DNA of 51,839 nt from a bacterium (GCA_040754625.1 JBFMCF010000122.1:1-51839); one strand, 5' to 3'; positions 26,290-36,035 are shown, counted from the stretch's first letter. Notes: a model not told the origin generated them from the letters alone. Numbers and translations are program-made.

Positions 26290-26290
26290 T
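26276..26290 (+). repeat. 15-bp direct repeat, copy 2
   Basis: Second copy of CTCTGGCAAATTAAT; it encodes the last codons and stop of the Wzy-like gene. The pair could be the trace of a recombination that brought in or duplicated the intervening 3.3 kb. Confidence 0.6.
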
Positions 26291-26347
26291 CTAAGTTCTA
26301 TTAACAACTAACTTTACAATGTACTGTCACTATCAGGGAATTGGGAC

Positions 26348-27892
26348 ATGCTAAAAACTGAAACTTTCGCAAAACAAAAATTCGGTTCAGGAAGGATAAT
26401 CGGAAGTGTATTATGGAATTTCTCAGGCCAGCTGTGGATAGCGGTTTTATCGTTTTTTGCGACTCCTTTTATCGTATCCAGACTTGATGTTAATTTATAC
26501 GGTATATACGGGTTAGTGGGAATAACCGTGGGGTATTTTTCATTTTTACATATGGGGATGGGGAATGCGGCGGTAAAGTATATGGCTCAGTATTTAGCGG
26601 TTACAGACGAGGAAAAAATAAGAAAAGTTTACTGGGCTTCACTATCAAGTTCTTTTCTTTTAGGGTCGGCCGGGATGGTAGTAATTATTTTTTTCAGCCG
26701 TTTAATCGCAGGGAAATTTTTTCATATAGAACCTGAATTTTTAGAAACCGCGGTGAGCGCCATTCGTTTAGGCTCTTTGGGATTTTTATTTTCTTTACTT
26801 TTAGGAGCGGTGAACAGTATTATACAGGCGGAAGGAAGGTTTGACACGTTAAACCGGGTTGGAATATTCATGAATACCCTGCAGGTATTTCTCGCGATTA
26901 TTTTGTTAAAATCCGGGTTTTCTCTTAAAGGTGTAATTTTCTCCGGGATTTTTGTACAGGTGACCGGATTTTTTATATATTTTTTGATTGTGCGGAAAAA
27001 AATGCCTTCCTTGTGTTTTCCTGTAGTGGACATTCATACAGTAAAACAACTTTTTAAATTTGGAGCATTCATCAGCGTTTCTTCGCTGGTTGCGCCCTTT
27101 TTACTGAACATAGAAAAAATATTTTTGACTTCGGTAAATTCTTTATCGAAACTTACATATTACCTTATACCGTTTTTGCTGGTAGACAGGTTATCTTTGG
27201 TCCGTTCCTCTGTTTCTTCTGTCCTTTTCCCGAGTTTCAGTTATTTCAATGACGCAGTTGATAAAGAAAAAAATGCCAATTTGCATTACCAGGGGGTAAT
27301 TTGCATTGTTTTTTTGTATGTTTTTTTTATCTCTTTTTTTATTATTTTTGCCCGGCCGTTTTTGGCTGCCTGGCTGGGAAATGATTTTGTTTTACAATCA
27401 GCGGATATACTTATTATTCTTTCATTCGGGGGCGTGATTAACGCAATGGCCGCTCCTTCCTTAGCGGCTTTACAGGGAATGGGAAAACCGCATTTGCCCG
27501 CGTTTTTTCATATAATAGAAATGGTGCTCTATATTCCTCTAAGTTATATATTAATTCTTAAATTTGCGGGTTTGGGGGCTGCCTGGGCGTGGGTATTGCG
27601 TGTTTCGGCAGATACCTTCCTTTTACACAATGCCATATGCCGTTTTTTTAATATTTCTATTTTTACGTGGTACGGAAGGATTATCTTTAAGGTTTTCCTG
27701 CCCGCGTCATTATGCGTTATATTGTTTTTTTTGATAAGCAGGCTGGATCTGCCTTTTCTGTCCGCGGCAAATCTCGGGGGTGTGGCTTTGGTGTTTGTTG
27801 TTTATATTGTTGTTGTATGGAGATACGGCTTGGACGATGTATTAAAGGAAAAAATTTTACTTTTTATAAAAGAAAATGCAAAAAATTATTAA
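26348..27892 (+). CDS. Polysaccharide flippase (Wzx-like, MATE/MVF superfamily)
   Basis: 514 aa, about 12-14 membrane helices spread over the whole length. The N-terminus (GSVLWNFSGQLWIAVLSFFATPFIVSRLDVNLYGIYGL) matches the Polysacc_synt start. It would flip lipid-linked sugar units to the periplasm. There is a 58-base gap before it with only AT-rich sequence and no clear terminator. Its 3' end overlaps the next gene by 17 bases. Confidence 0.9.
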   Translation: MLKTETFAKQKFGSGRIIGSVLWNFSGQLWIAVLSFFATPFIVSRLDVNLYGIYGLVGITVGYFSFLHMGMGNAAVKYMAQYLAVTDEEKIRKVYWASLSSSFLLGSAGMVVIIFFSRLIAGKFFHIEPEFLETAVSAIRLGSLGFLFSLLLGAVNSIIQAEGRFDTLNRVGIFMNTLQVFLAIILLKSGFSLKGVIFSGIFVQVTGFFIYFLIVRKKMPSLCFPVVDIHTVKQLFKFGAFISVSSLVAPFLLNIEKIFLTSVNSLSKLTYYLIPFLLVDRLSLVRSSVSSVLFPSFSYFNDAVDKEKNANLHYQGVICIVFLYVFFISFFIIFARPFLAAWLGNDFVLQSADILIILSFGGVINAMAAPSLAALQGMGKPHLPAFFHIIEMVLYIPLSYILILKFAGLGAAWAWVLRVSADTFLLHNAICRFFNISIFTWYGRIIFKVFLPASLCVILFFLISRLDLPFLSAANLGGVALVFVVYIVVVWRYGLDDVLKEKILLFIKENAKNY

Positions 27893-28922
27893 AACAGGGC
27901 CGTTTCCTGATTGTATGGTTTGCGGCAGGCCGGGCGCTGAAAAATACGGAGATTTGTCCGACCGTTTTGGCCTCGTGAAAGGCAGGTTTATATTAAAGGA
28001 ATGTTCATCATGCGGCTTACTCTGGCTTGACCCGCGCCCCGTTTCCAGTGCAGTAATGGATTGCTATGATGAATATTACGCGGAAGAAGAGGCGAAAAAC
28101 GGTGTGTTTATTTCATCAAAACGGTTTTTGGGCGGTTTTAGAGACGCGTTTCGGGAAGGGATTATCTGCGGTTATTACGGATACCGTAATTTTCATAACA
28201 AACACAGGTTTTGCGGATTGTACGGATTTCTTGGACATGTTCCTCTTTTACGGGCGAAAGCAATATATGAATTAGGCGGGCTTTTTCCTTTCTTTAATCC
28301 TGACCCCGGGGCTTTGTTTTTGGATGTAGGCTGCGGGAAAGGGGATTTTTTGGATTTTTTGAGGAATGCCGGATGTCCTAATCTGATGGGAATTGAACCG
28401 CATTTTGTCGCGGCAGGGCTTGCTGAAAAAAGAGGTTTAAAGGTTTTTAAAGGCACGCTGGAAGAAGCGAAATTGCCGGATTCTTCAGTTGCGCAAGTAA
28501 CAATGAACCATGTGGTTGAACATTTGCTTTCACCGGCTTTTACACTACAGGAGTGCTGGAGGATTCTTAAGCCGGGCGGGAAACTGGTTTTACGCACCCC
28601 AAACGTGAAAAGCTTCGGCCATAAGGTTTTTCATAAACACTGGATGGCTTTGGATCCGCCGCGGCATATATTTATTTTTTCGCCGCTGTCTTTGAATATA
28701 CTTTTTGGAAAATTGCCTTTTAATAAATTTTCCATTAAAACAATAACCAGGAGCGCAAGAAATAATTATAATGCCAGCAAGAGCATCTCAGAAGGAAATA
28801 AGGATAATCTGAAGAATATATTGCCGCGAAAGAGACGTTATTTTTTTGCCTTTATGGAATGGTTGGGGTGCCGGTTTGGCAAAGATTGGGGAGAGGACAT
28901 AGAACTAACAGCGGAAAAATAA
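27876..28922 (+). CDS. Class I SAM methyltransferase with N-terminal zinc ribbon
   Basis: 348 aa. N-terminal C-x2-C pairs (CMVCGRPG and CSSCGLLW, about 25 residues apart) form a small zinc ribbon usual in this sugar-linked methyltransferase group. Residues about 145-260 are the SAM fold: motif [24 protein letters not shown] and [13 protein letters not shown]. Substrate is unknown; its position in a glycan locus suggests a sugar or lipid-sugar. Confidence 0.85.
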   Translation: MQKIIKTGPFPDCMVCGRPGAEKYGDLSDRFGLVKGRFILKECSSCGLLWLDPRPVSSAVMDCYDEYYAEEEAKNGVFISSKRFLGGFRDAFREGIICGYYGYRNFHNKHRFCGLYGFLGHVPLLRAKAIYELGGLFPFFNPDPGALFLDVGCGKGDFLDFLRNAGCPNLMGIEPHFVAAGLAEKRGLKVFKGTLEEAKLPDSSVAQVTMNHVVEHLLSPAFTLQECWRILKPGGKLVLRTPNVKSFGHKVFHKHWMALDPPRHIFIFSPLSLNILFGKLPFNKFSIKTITRSARNNYNASKSISEGNKDNLKNILPRKRRYFFAFMEWLGCRFGKDWGEDIELTAEK

Positions 28923-28933
28923 GGAGGCGGGGA

Positions 28934-29527
28934 ATGGGAAAAAATTATTTAAAATTATTGATAAAAAGATTATCGTGTTTAGTAAAAGGTATAAGAAATT
29001 TTGAAGAAAACGTTTATGTCTCTCCTTTTTGCGAAATTATTCACGCTGAAAGAATTGTTTTAAAAAAAGGCGCGGTTTTAGAAAAACACAGCCGGATTTA
29101 CGCTAACGGGGAAAATGCGGCAATAGAAATTGGAAATTATACCACTATATATCCTTACGCTTTATTAAAGACAAACGGGGGCAGGATAAAAATAGGCAGG
29201 GATTGTTCGGTAAATGATTATGCCGTATTAAACGGGTTCGGCGGGATAGAGATAGGCGATGATGTGCATATCGCGCCGCATGTTGTAATTGTGGCTTCAG
29301 AGCATCAATATGAAAAATTAGGCACACCCTGTTTCAGCACTGATATGCGGGGTAATGGCATAAAAATAGAAAATAGTGTCTGGATAGGAGCAAACGCGGT
29401 GATTCTTGATGGTGTTAATATCGGAACCGGCGCGGTAATCGGCGCCGGAGCGGTAGTAACAACAGATATTCCCGCTTACACGGTGGCGGCAGGTGTTCCC
29501 GCGAGAGTAATTAAAAAATGGAAGTAA
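28934..29527 (+). CDS. Hexapeptide-repeat acyltransferase
   Basis: 197 aa. I chose ATG 28934 because AGGAGG lies 6 bases upstream; longer frames run into the methyltransferase gene. Left-handed beta-helix repeats fill residues about 45-190 ([63 protein letters not shown]) and end in the typical [18 protein letters not shown]. The catalytic-type His is in ASEHQY. It probably O-acetylates a sugar of the surface glycan. Confidence 0.92.
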   Translation: MGKNYLKLLIKRLSCLVKGIRNFEENVYVSPFCEIIHAERIVLKKGAVLEKHSRIYANGENAAIEIGNYTTIYPYALLKTNGGRIKIGRDCSVNDYAVLNGFGGIEIGDDVHIAPHVVIVASEHQYEKLGTPCFSTDMRGNGIKIENSVWIGANAVILDGVNIGTGAVIGAGAVVTTDIPAYTVAAGVPARVIKKWK

Positions 29528-29528
29528 A

Positions 29529-30593
29529 ATGAAAATTCTATTAGTTTCTCCTCAAAACCGGACCATAAGGGGGGCAATCAGCGATTATTGCAAGAGAGGA
29601 TTGGAATTTCTTGGAAATGAGGTTTATTGTTTTGATTTAGAGAATCATCCTTATGCTGAAAATAAAGTCATCGCTTTTTTTAAAAAAAAAGTAAGAAAAA
29701 TTTTTCCGTCACTGCCTTCTCCTTATGAAATTTCCGCTGCTGTTAGATCCCTTAGCGATAAAGAGACAAATAAACGGCTTATTGCTTTTGCAAGACTTTG
29801 CAAGCCTGACTTAGTTTTGGTTTTTTTAGGAGAAAATATATCTGCAGGGACAATTGATGAAATAAAGAGAGAAACAGGAACGGTTTGCGTGAATTGGATT
29901 TTTGATACCTTGCTTTTACCTTATCGCCGGGAAATTTTTTACAAGGTCAGGTCCGCTTACGATTATATTTTTCTTGTAGATTCCACTGAGATACTAAGCG
30001 ATCTTGGCGGAGATGCCAGCCGTATAATGTCTCTTCCTTTGGGCTGTGACATTTTTGTGCATAAAAAGATGTTACTATCGGAAAATGAGATGAAAAATTA
30101 CGGCAGTGATGTGGCCTTTGTAGGAACTGTCACGCCGGAAAGGGAAAAATTCCTGGAAAAATTGACATGTTTTGACTTGAAAATATGGGGCCGCTTTGAA
30201 AATTGTTCACCCGGGTTAAAACATTGCCTGCAAAAAAAAGATATATATGCCGGAGAAGCTGTAAAAGTATATAATGCGTCGAAAATTATTATTGACCATC
30301 ATATTTTATACGGCAGGAAAAAAAATATTTTTAACGTCACCCCGCGTGTTTTCGAAGTACCGGCAAGCGGAGGATTTCTTTTGACCCCGGATATTCCCCA
30401 TCTGCGTGAATTTTATAAAGCAGGCGAGGAGATTATAGTTTATCATACAGTGGAAGAATTGGTGGAATTAGTGCGTTATTATTTGTCGCGCCCGGAGGAA
30501 ATAAAGAAGATTTCTGAAAAGGCATATCAGCGGGCGCACAAGGAACACACTTATCAGAGGAGGCTGAAATATTTATTAGAAGCAGTTTCATAA
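29529..30593 (+). CDS. CgeB-like glycosyltransferase
   Basis: 354 aa. N-terminal half follows the CgeB/DUF3880 pattern (LCKPDLVLVFLGENISAGTIDEIKRETG). The C-terminal half has the Glyco_trans_1_2 motifs: VAFVGTVTPEREKFL, RVFEVPASGGFLLTPDIPHL and HTVEELVELVRYYLSRPEE. Likely a cytoplasmic GT-B enzyme adding a sugar to the growing unit. It is followed by the large hairpin element at 30634. Confidence 0.85.
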   Translation: MKILLVSPQNRTIRGAISDYCKRGLEFLGNEVYCFDLENHPYAENKVIAFFKKKVRKIFPSLPSPYEISAAVRSLSDKETNKRLIAFARLCKPDLVLVFLGENISAGTIDEIKRETGTVCVNWIFDTLLLPYRREIFYKVRSAYDYIFLVDSTEILSDLGGDASRIMSLPLGCDIFVHKKMLLSENEMKNYGSDVAFVGTVTPEREKFLEKLTCFDLKIWGRFENCSPGLKHCLQKKDIYAGEAVKVYNASKIIIDHHILYGRKKNIFNVTPRVFEVPASGGFLLTPDIPHLREFYKAGEEIIVYHTVEELVELVRYYLSRPEEIKKISEKAYQRAHKEHTYQRRLKYLLEAVS

Positions 30594-30633
30594 ATCGGTC
30601 CGTTACGAAGTTGAGCTATTAACAATTGATAAT

Positions 30634-30825
30634 GTTATGGCAATCCGGATTTATCGACTAAGTTTTTGATTAAGTATCTGTAGCTCAATTTCGCAGTGAT
30701 ATGCGCCCCCCATCCCCCATTCCGATAGTAATCGGAACGGGGTGTTTCTTCGCATATCATCTGCTCATTTCGCACAGATACTAAATCTTCGCCCTTTAAT
30801 GTCGATAAACCCAGATTGCCATAAC
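30634..30825 (-). repeat. Large structured hairpin element, copy 1
   Basis: 192-bp nested fold. Outer stem 30634-30658 with 30801-30825 (25 bp, two mismatches). Second stem 30668-30681 with 30774-30787 (14 bp, one mismatch). Third stem 30697-30705 with 30751-30759 plus 4 more pairs beyond a bulge at 30760. Terminal hairpin 30715-30726 with 30731-30742. The internal loop holds near-identical direct repeats GCTCAATTTCGCA and GCTCATTTCGCA. Mismatches in the outer stem and the terminal hairpin become U-G pairs on the minus strand. A second copy is at 39878-40057. Confidence 0.75.
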
Positions 30826-30877
30826 ACTGTCCTATAAATTATTTGTGGAAAAAACTGATAAACAAAGGATTCATCAA

Positions 30878-32008
30878 ATGGTAAATGTTTTGTATTTACA
30901 TGAGACTTCAATGCTTGCAGGCGCGGAAAACAGCCTTTGGAATTTAGTTAATAAAATTGATAAAGAACAATTTCATCCGGTATTTATTTGTCCTTGTGAA
31001 GGGCCGTTTGTTGACAAACTTAGACAACTGGGGATAAAAATATATTTTGTCAAATTCCCGCCGGTTAGAGAAATTTTAGGAATACCGCGGGCAACAGCTG
31101 AAATCCGCGGCATCACCAGGAAGGAAAAAATACATATTCTTCATTCCAATAGCATCAGGACACATATCTACGCGTCAATTGCGGGTAAATTAGATAAAAT
31201 TCCCGTAATCTGGCACCAGCGCAATATGCTTACGGGCGAAAAAATAGATCCTGACAGGCTGTTTTCTTTTTTGCCTGACAGGATTATTTGTAATTCATGT
31301 GCAATAGGAAAACGGTTTTTGGTCAAAGACAAACTTCCGGATAAAGTCAGAATAGTCCTTAATGGAGTTGATCTGGAAAAATTCAATCCATTTTTGAATG
31401 CTGTCGAAATAAAAAAAGAATTTGGCATACTCCCCGGCGAGATTGTTATCGGGATCGCGTCCCGCTTTAATGTTTTTAAAGGGCATGATACTTTTTTTAA
31501 GGCCGCGCAAATGCTTATTTATAATACGCCTTATAAACTGAAAAATTTAAAATTTTTAATTGCCGGCGGAGCGGTTTTTGAAGAAGATAAGAAAAGAGAG
31601 AAAGACTTGAGGAAAATGGTTCATGAATTGGGTATAAATGATAGAGTGGTTTTTACGGGGTTCAGGCGGGATATGCCGGAAATTTATGCGGCGATGGATA
31701 TTCTTGTGCTGCCGTCTGTTTATGAAGGATGTTCAAGGATAATTTTAGAATCAATGGCCTGCGGGAAACCGGTAGTAGCTACAAATTCGGGAGGAACACC
31801 CGAGATTTTAAAAGACGGTATCAGCGGTTTTTTGATTAAACCGGAAAATTCAGAGGCATTAGCGGAAAAAATCGCGGTCATGGTCCATGATATTGCGGCA
31901 GCAAAAAAAATGGGTGAAACAGGCAGAAAAATAGCCGAAGAAAACTTTTCTATAGAGAAAAACGTGGAGCAAATAGAAAAAATTTATCTGGAACTTATTC
32001 AAAAATGA
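30878..32008 (+). CDS. GT4 family glycosyltransferase
   Basis: 376 aa from ATG 30878, which has AAAGGA upstream; a GTG at 30845 in the same frame has no ribosome site. GT-B fold: LHETSMLAGAENSLWNLV at the N-terminus, IVIGIASRFNVFKGHD in the linker, and the C-terminal donor motif PSVYEGCSRIILESMACGKPVVATNSGG (E-x7-E type). Probably a retaining transferase for the surface glycan. It overlaps the GT9 gene by 4 bases. Confidence 0.92.
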   Translation: MVNVLYLHETSMLAGAENSLWNLVNKIDKEQFHPVFICPCEGPFVDKLRQLGIKIYFVKFPPVREILGIPRATAEIRGITRKEKIHILHSNSIRTHIYASIAGKLDKIPVIWHQRNMLTGEKIDPDRLFSFLPDRIICNSCAIGKRFLVKDKLPDKVRIVLNGVDLEKFNPFLNAVEIKKEFGILPGEIVIGIASRFNVFKGHDTFFKAAQMLIYNTPYKLKNLKFLIAGGAVFEEDKKREKDLRKMVHELGINDRVVFTGFRRDMPEIYAAMDILVLPSVYEGCSRIILESMACGKPVVATNSGGTPEILKDGISGFLIKPENSEALAEKIAVMVHDIAAAKKMGETGRKIAEENFSIEKNVEQIEKIYLELIQK

Positions 32009-33120
32009 ATAAAAATACTTACTTAACCATAAGGCGAACTTTATTATTGCCGTTTTTATTTATAAGAAAAATAAAATTCCCAAAGGATTTCGAAATTAAA
32101 AAAATACTGGTTTTACGGCATGACCGGATAGGAGACATGATATTATCGACAGGAATATTTCATGCTTTAAAGAAAAAATATCCTGACGCTTATATTATTG
32201 TGCTTGCATCAAAAACCAATAGTGATATTATTCAAAATAATCCTGATGTTGATGAAATCCTGATTTACAAAGGGATTAAGCAGTTTATAAAAGAAATTAG
32301 GAAGAAGAAAGTAGATTTAGCTGTTGATTTATTCTTTACTTATGAATTAAAACAGGCTTTTTTGGCTTATCTATCCGGGGCAAGATACAGGTTAGGGTTT
32401 GAAAACGCGGGCAGGGAGATTTTCTTTAATATAAAAGGGCCGGGCATGGACAATAGCTGTTCTATGAACGACCATCTTGCCGGGCTTATAAGTTGCCTGG
32501 ACATGGATTTTAAAGGTTATCAATTTCGCCTAAATTTATCTGATGAGGAAAAGAAATGGGCTGAAAATTATATGACTTCTCATGGCATTAAAAAGGACAG
32601 CTTTAAAATAGCGGTGCATCCTGGCGGTTTCTATCCAAGCCAGCGCTGGCCGGAAGAAAATTTTGTAAACATATCCGAGAAAATCATGGAGAATTATTCT
32701 TTTCAAATAATTCTTTTTGGAGATAAAAATGAAGAAAAGTTATTAAAAAATATAAAACATAAAATAGAAAGTGGAAATGTCAGCATATTTTGCAGTTTAA
32801 CTCTCAGGCAGGCTGTATCTTTATTAAATGAGTGTGATTTTTTTATAGGAAACAATTCCGGTTTACTGCATATCGCGTACGCTTTAAAAATACCGGCCGT
32901 GTCAATGATGGGTCCGACAGACCCTGTTCTTTGGCGGCCGGAGGGAGAGAATAATATTGTTCTCCGGAAAGATTTGGAATGCAGCCCGTGCGGCAGGGCA
33001 AAATGCGAAGATCATAAATGCATGAATTTAATATCAGCGGATGAGGTTTTTGAAGCTGTGAAAAACCTTGTGGAAGAAGTTTATGGAGCTAAAAAGTATA
33101 AAAAAGATTCTTGTAATTAA
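32005..33120 (+). CDS. GT9 (heptosyltransferase-type) glycosyltransferase, first copy
   Basis: 371 aa. GT9 motifs: KILVLRHDRIGDMILSTG, AVHPGGFYPSQRWPEENF, and the donor site FIGNNSGLLHIAYALKIPAVSMMGPTDP, followed by the family's C-terminal Cys cluster CSPCGRAKCEDHKC. Known members transfer heptose to lipopolysaccharide core, but many GT9 proteins in O-unit loci move other sugars. ATG overlaps the previous stop (ATGA). Confidence 0.9.
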   Translation: MNKNTYLTIRRTLLLPFLFIRKIKFPKDFEIKKILVLRHDRIGDMILSTGIFHALKKKYPDAYIIVLASKTNSDIIQNNPDVDEILIYKGIKQFIKEIRKKKVDLAVDLFFTYELKQAFLAYLSGARYRLGFENAGREIFFNIKGPGMDNSCSMNDHLAGLISCLDMDFKGYQFRLNLSDEEKKWAENYMTSHGIKKDSFKIAVHPGGFYPSQRWPEENFVNISEKIMENYSFQIILFGDKNEEKLLKNIKHKIESGNVSIFCSLTLRQAVSLLNECDFFIGNNSGLLHIAYALKIPAVSMMGPTDPVLWRPEGENNIVLRKDLECSPCGRAKCEDHKCMNLISADEVFEAVKNLVEEVYGAKKYKKDSCN

Positions 33121-34153
33121 CCTTGGGGGCATTGGTGATGTGCTTTTATCGCTTCCGGCTTTAAAGGCGTTAAGAAAATTTTATCCCCAGGCGGAAATTT
33201 ACGGCCTTTTTAATTATAGAAGTTGCGATTTGGTAAAAGGCCTGCCGTATTTTAATAAAATTGTAATTTTTGATATCGAATACGGGGGATTGATATTCTT
33301 TAAAAATATTTTTACCAGCTTTAAAATATTGCTGATATTGCGCAGGGAACATTTTGATTTGGCAATAAATATGCGCACGATTGTTTCTGAAAAAAGCGCT
33401 GAAAAAATGAAGTTTATATTTAATATAATTAATCCCAAAATTAAAGCAGGCAGGGATACAGATGGAAAAGGCTGTTTTTTTGACATAAAAATCCCGGAAA
33501 CACTTATTGGCAAAAAATATGAAATGGAATACGATATTGAAACAATAAAAGCTCTCGGGACAGATGTTTCTGATAAAAATATAGACTTTCAGATAGTGGA
33601 GGAAACAGCAAATAAAATCAATGAATTGCTAAAAAAAGAAGGGATATTTGCGGAAGATGTGCTTATTGGCATTCACCCCGGAGGTATGCCGACGCGGCGG
33701 TGGCCTGTGGAGAATTTTTCTAAAGCAGCAATAGAAATCAATAATATATTTAAATGTAAATTTATAATTACGGGCGGCAAGGATGATTTATATCTGGCTG
33801 ATGAATTAAAAAAAATGGCCGGCCTTAAAATGATTGATATGACCGGCCGGCTTGACATAAAAGAACTGGGCGCCCTGATTAAACGATGTAATGTATATAT
33901 TTCCAACGATACAGGACCGATGCACATGGCGGCAGTTTTGAAAACACCGTTAATAGCAATATTCGGACCGGGGGATTTGACCCGGTTTGATCCCCGGAAT
34001 ATTTCCGGGAAGGCAATTGTTTTATACACAAAAAAAGAATGTTCGCCATGTGAAAAAACAACTTGTGATTCGATGGAATGCTTAAAGGAAATTTCGGCGG
34101 GAGAAGTTGTTTCTGCGGCAAAATTATTGCTGCATAGTGATCTGTTAAATTAA
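33083..34153 (+). CDS. GT9 (heptosyltransferase-type) glycosyltransferase, second copy
   Basis: 356 aa from ATG 33083 (GGAAG upstream); a GTG at 33068 is possible. Same layout as the preceding gene: ILVINLGGIGDVLLSLPAL, GIHPGGMPTRRWPVENF, YISNDTGPMHMAAVLKTPLIAIFGPGD and Cys cluster CSPCEKTTCDSMEC. The two differ widely, so they are old paralogues with probably different acceptors. It overlaps the first copy by 38 bases. Its stop sits in a 16-bp palindrome (34144-34159). Confidence 0.9.
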   Translation: MELKSIKKILVINLGGIGDVLLSLPALKALRKFYPQAEIYGLFNYRSCDLVKGLPYFNKIVIFDIEYGGLIFFKNIFTSFKILLILRREHFDLAINMRTIVSEKSAEKMKFIFNIINPKIKAGRDTDGKGCFFDIKIPETLIGKKYEMEYDIETIKALGTDVSDKNIDFQIVEETANKINELLKKEGIFAEDVLIGIHPGGMPTRRWPVENFSKAAIEINNIFKCKFIITGGKDDLYLADELKKMAGLKMIDMTGRLDIKELGALIKRCNVYISNDTGPMHMAAVLKTPLIAIFGPGDLTRFDPRNISGKAIVLYTKKECSPCEKTTCDSMECLKEISAGEVVSAAKLLLHSDLLN

Positions 34154-34185
34154 TTTAACAATGTGCTAACGTAAAAAATAGATTC

Positions 34186-34857
34186 ATGAAAATGATGAAA
34201 AAAATTTATTACTGGTTTCACGAAAAAATGTCTGACCCCGGGGAGCGCGGCGAATATTCTGCCGGCCGGTGGCAGGATATGGTAAGAAAAGAAGCTCTCA
34301 GGTTATGCCGGAATGATAAGGGAAAATTATTGGAAGCAGGTTGCGGAGAGGGATTATTTTTAGTTAAATTGGCGTCCCTGAATAAAAAATTAGACATATA
34401 TGGAATAGATAACCGTCCGGAAATATTAGAGAAGGCGGAGAAAAAAATTGAAGATAATAATTGCAGGAATATAAAAGTAATCAAGGCTGACGCGGCATCA
34501 ATGCCTTTTGAAGATTCATATTTTGATACAGTTGTTTGTATAAATGTTATTTTTAACCTGCCGTCGGAGGACCTTTTAAAAAAAGTATTAAAAGAAATAT
34601 CAAGGGTGTGCAAAAAAGACGCAGCGTTTATACTGGATTTCAGGAATAAGAAGAACCCTTTCCTGTATTTAAAATATAAACTTGCTCCCTTTTATGACGA
34701 AACGGTAAAAAACCTGCCTTTAAAAACATATACTTTAAGAGAGATGTCCCAATTTGCGGAAGAGGCAGGTTTTACGGTGGAATGCAAAAAAATGATCGGG
34801 CCAAAGATAAGCCTATTGGCCCCGATAATAATTTTAAATTTAAGAAAGAAAAGCTAA
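34186..34857 (+). CDS. Class I SAM methyltransferase
   Basis: 223 aa. Motif I LLEAGCGEGLFLVKLA (about residues 44-59), acidic loop IYGIDNRPEILEKAEKKI, ADAASMPFEDSYFDTVVCINVIFNLP, consistent with Methyltransf_11/25. The region after the fold (about 160-223) is short and may form the substrate cap. Substrate unknown. Its stop overlaps the start of the aminotransferase gene (TAATG), so they are coupled. Confidence 0.87.
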   Translation: MKMMKKIYYWFHEKMSDPGERGEYSAGRWQDMVRKEALRLCRNDKGKLLEAGCGEGLFLVKLASLNKKLDIYGIDNRPEILEKAEKKIEDNNCRNIKVIKADAASMPFEDSYFDTVVCINVIFNLPSEDLLKKVLKEISRVCKKDAAFILDFRNKKNPFLYLKYKLAPFYDETVKNLPLKTYTLREMSQFAEEAGFTVECKKMIGPKISLLAPIIILNLRKKS

Positions 34858-36035
34858 TGATTAAAAAAATTACGCAGGTCGGACCCGGCGCGGGTTTGGA
34901 AAATCTGGTTTCAGGCTGCAGGGGCGTTTTTAATGAGCCTGTGGAAAAGTTCGCGCGGGATTTATCGGATTATTTTTACCCGGAAAAAATTTATTTGTTA
35001 AATTCGGGTTTGGCCGCGTTTTACATAATTCTTGAGACGGTAAAAAACCTATCGTCAAAAAAAGAGGTGATATTGCCGGCATATACGGCACCGAGTATGG
35101 TATTGCCGGTATTAAAGGCAAATTTAAAACCGGTTTTATGTGATATAGCCAAAGATAATTTTAATGTGGATTTAAATTCAATTTCTGAGATTATTACGAA
35201 AGATACATTATGTATCGTGCCGACACATCTTTTCGGAATACCGGTGAGCGGTATTGAAGACATGAAGGAAAGGTTTCAGGGAATATTTATAATTGAAGAT
35301 TGCGCTCAGTCATTGGGCAGTACAATAAACGGGAAAAAAACAGGGTGTTTTTCCAATGCGGGTTTTACAAGTTTCAACAGGGGGAAAAATCTATCTACAT
35401 ACGGCGGAGGGTGTATTTTTACCGGCTCATTTGAACTGGGTGAAAAGGTCAAGGCCGGGATTGACAGCCTGGCTGAGCAGGCAATATTTTCTAAATCCAT
35501 TCTCCCTTTGAAACTTACAGCATTTTCTTTAGCTGTAAATCCGTATATGTATGGATTGTTTCATTTGATTATTTCAAGGTTCAAAGATAATCAGGTGCCG
35601 GAAAATTTTTACAGCCGCAAATATTCCAATTTCCAGGCGGGTGTCGGTAAATCATTATTGGATAAAATTGATGGATTTTCGGAAAAAAGGTATAACAATG
35701 GAATGTTCCTGGCAGAAAAACTTTATGGTTTAAAAGAGATAATTGTCCCCGTAACAAGCAAAGAAGCAAAACCGGCGTTTAACAGATTTCCGGTATTATT
35801 TAAAAATTTGGAATTGCGGCAAAAAATAAAGAACGCCCTTTGGGCATCCGGTTTTGATACATCGTTTATGTATTTGAAACCCCTGCATCATATTTTTGAT
35901 TTAGGTAACAGGAAAGAGGATTTTCCGAATGCAAATTACCTGGCGGAACATTTGCTGACATTACCCGTTCATCCCTTACTTGGGAAAGACGATATGGAGA
36001 GAATAATTCAGGTAATAAAAAAGGCGGCTGGATGA
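34857..36035 (+). CDS. DegT/DnrJ/EryC1-family PLP-dependent sugar aminotransferase
   Basis: 392 aa from ATG 34857, coupled to the previous gene. Family landmarks: LLNSGLAAFYIIL, VILPAYTAPSMVLPVLKANLKPVLCDI, VPTHLFGIPVSG, IIEDCAQSLGS and the cofactor segment TSFNRGKNLSTYGGG, where the Lys in GKN is the likely Schiff-base residue. The members make amino sugars from nucleotide-keto sugars. A missing dehydratase partner is not seen in the window. Confidence 0.87.
   Translation: MIKKITQVGPGAGLENLVSGCRGVFNEPVEKFARDLSDYFYPEKIYLLNSGLAAFYIILETVKNLSSKKEVILPAYTAPSMVLPVLKANLKPVLCDIAKDNFNVDLNSISEIITKDTLCIVPTHLFGIPVSGIEDMKERFQGIFIIEDCAQSLGSTINGKKTGCFSNAGFTSFNRGKNLSTYGGGCIFTGSFELGEKVKAGIDSLAEQAIFSKSILPLKLTAFSLAVNPYMYGLFHLIISRFKDNQVPENFYSRKYSNFQAGVGKSLLDKIDGFSEKRYNNGMFLAEKLYGLKEIIVPVTSKEAKPAFNRFPVLFKNLELRQKIKNALWASGFDTSFMYLKPLHHIFDLGNRKEDFPNANYLAEHLLTLPVHPLLGKDDMERIIQVIKKAAG

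Noticed and set aside
30634-30825. Integron attC site
   Set aside because: The ends read GTTATGG...CCATAAC, which is the wrong orientation for RYYYAAC...GTTRRRY, and no integrase or cassette array is present.
32005-34153. Cys clusters after the GT9 donor site as a novel metal site
   Set aside because: The CSPC...C...C pattern is a common feature of this GT9 group, so it is not unusual.
34144-34159. 16-bp palindrome over the second GT9 stop codon
   Set aside because: Consists of TTAA-type AT-rich sequence, expected by chance at this composition.
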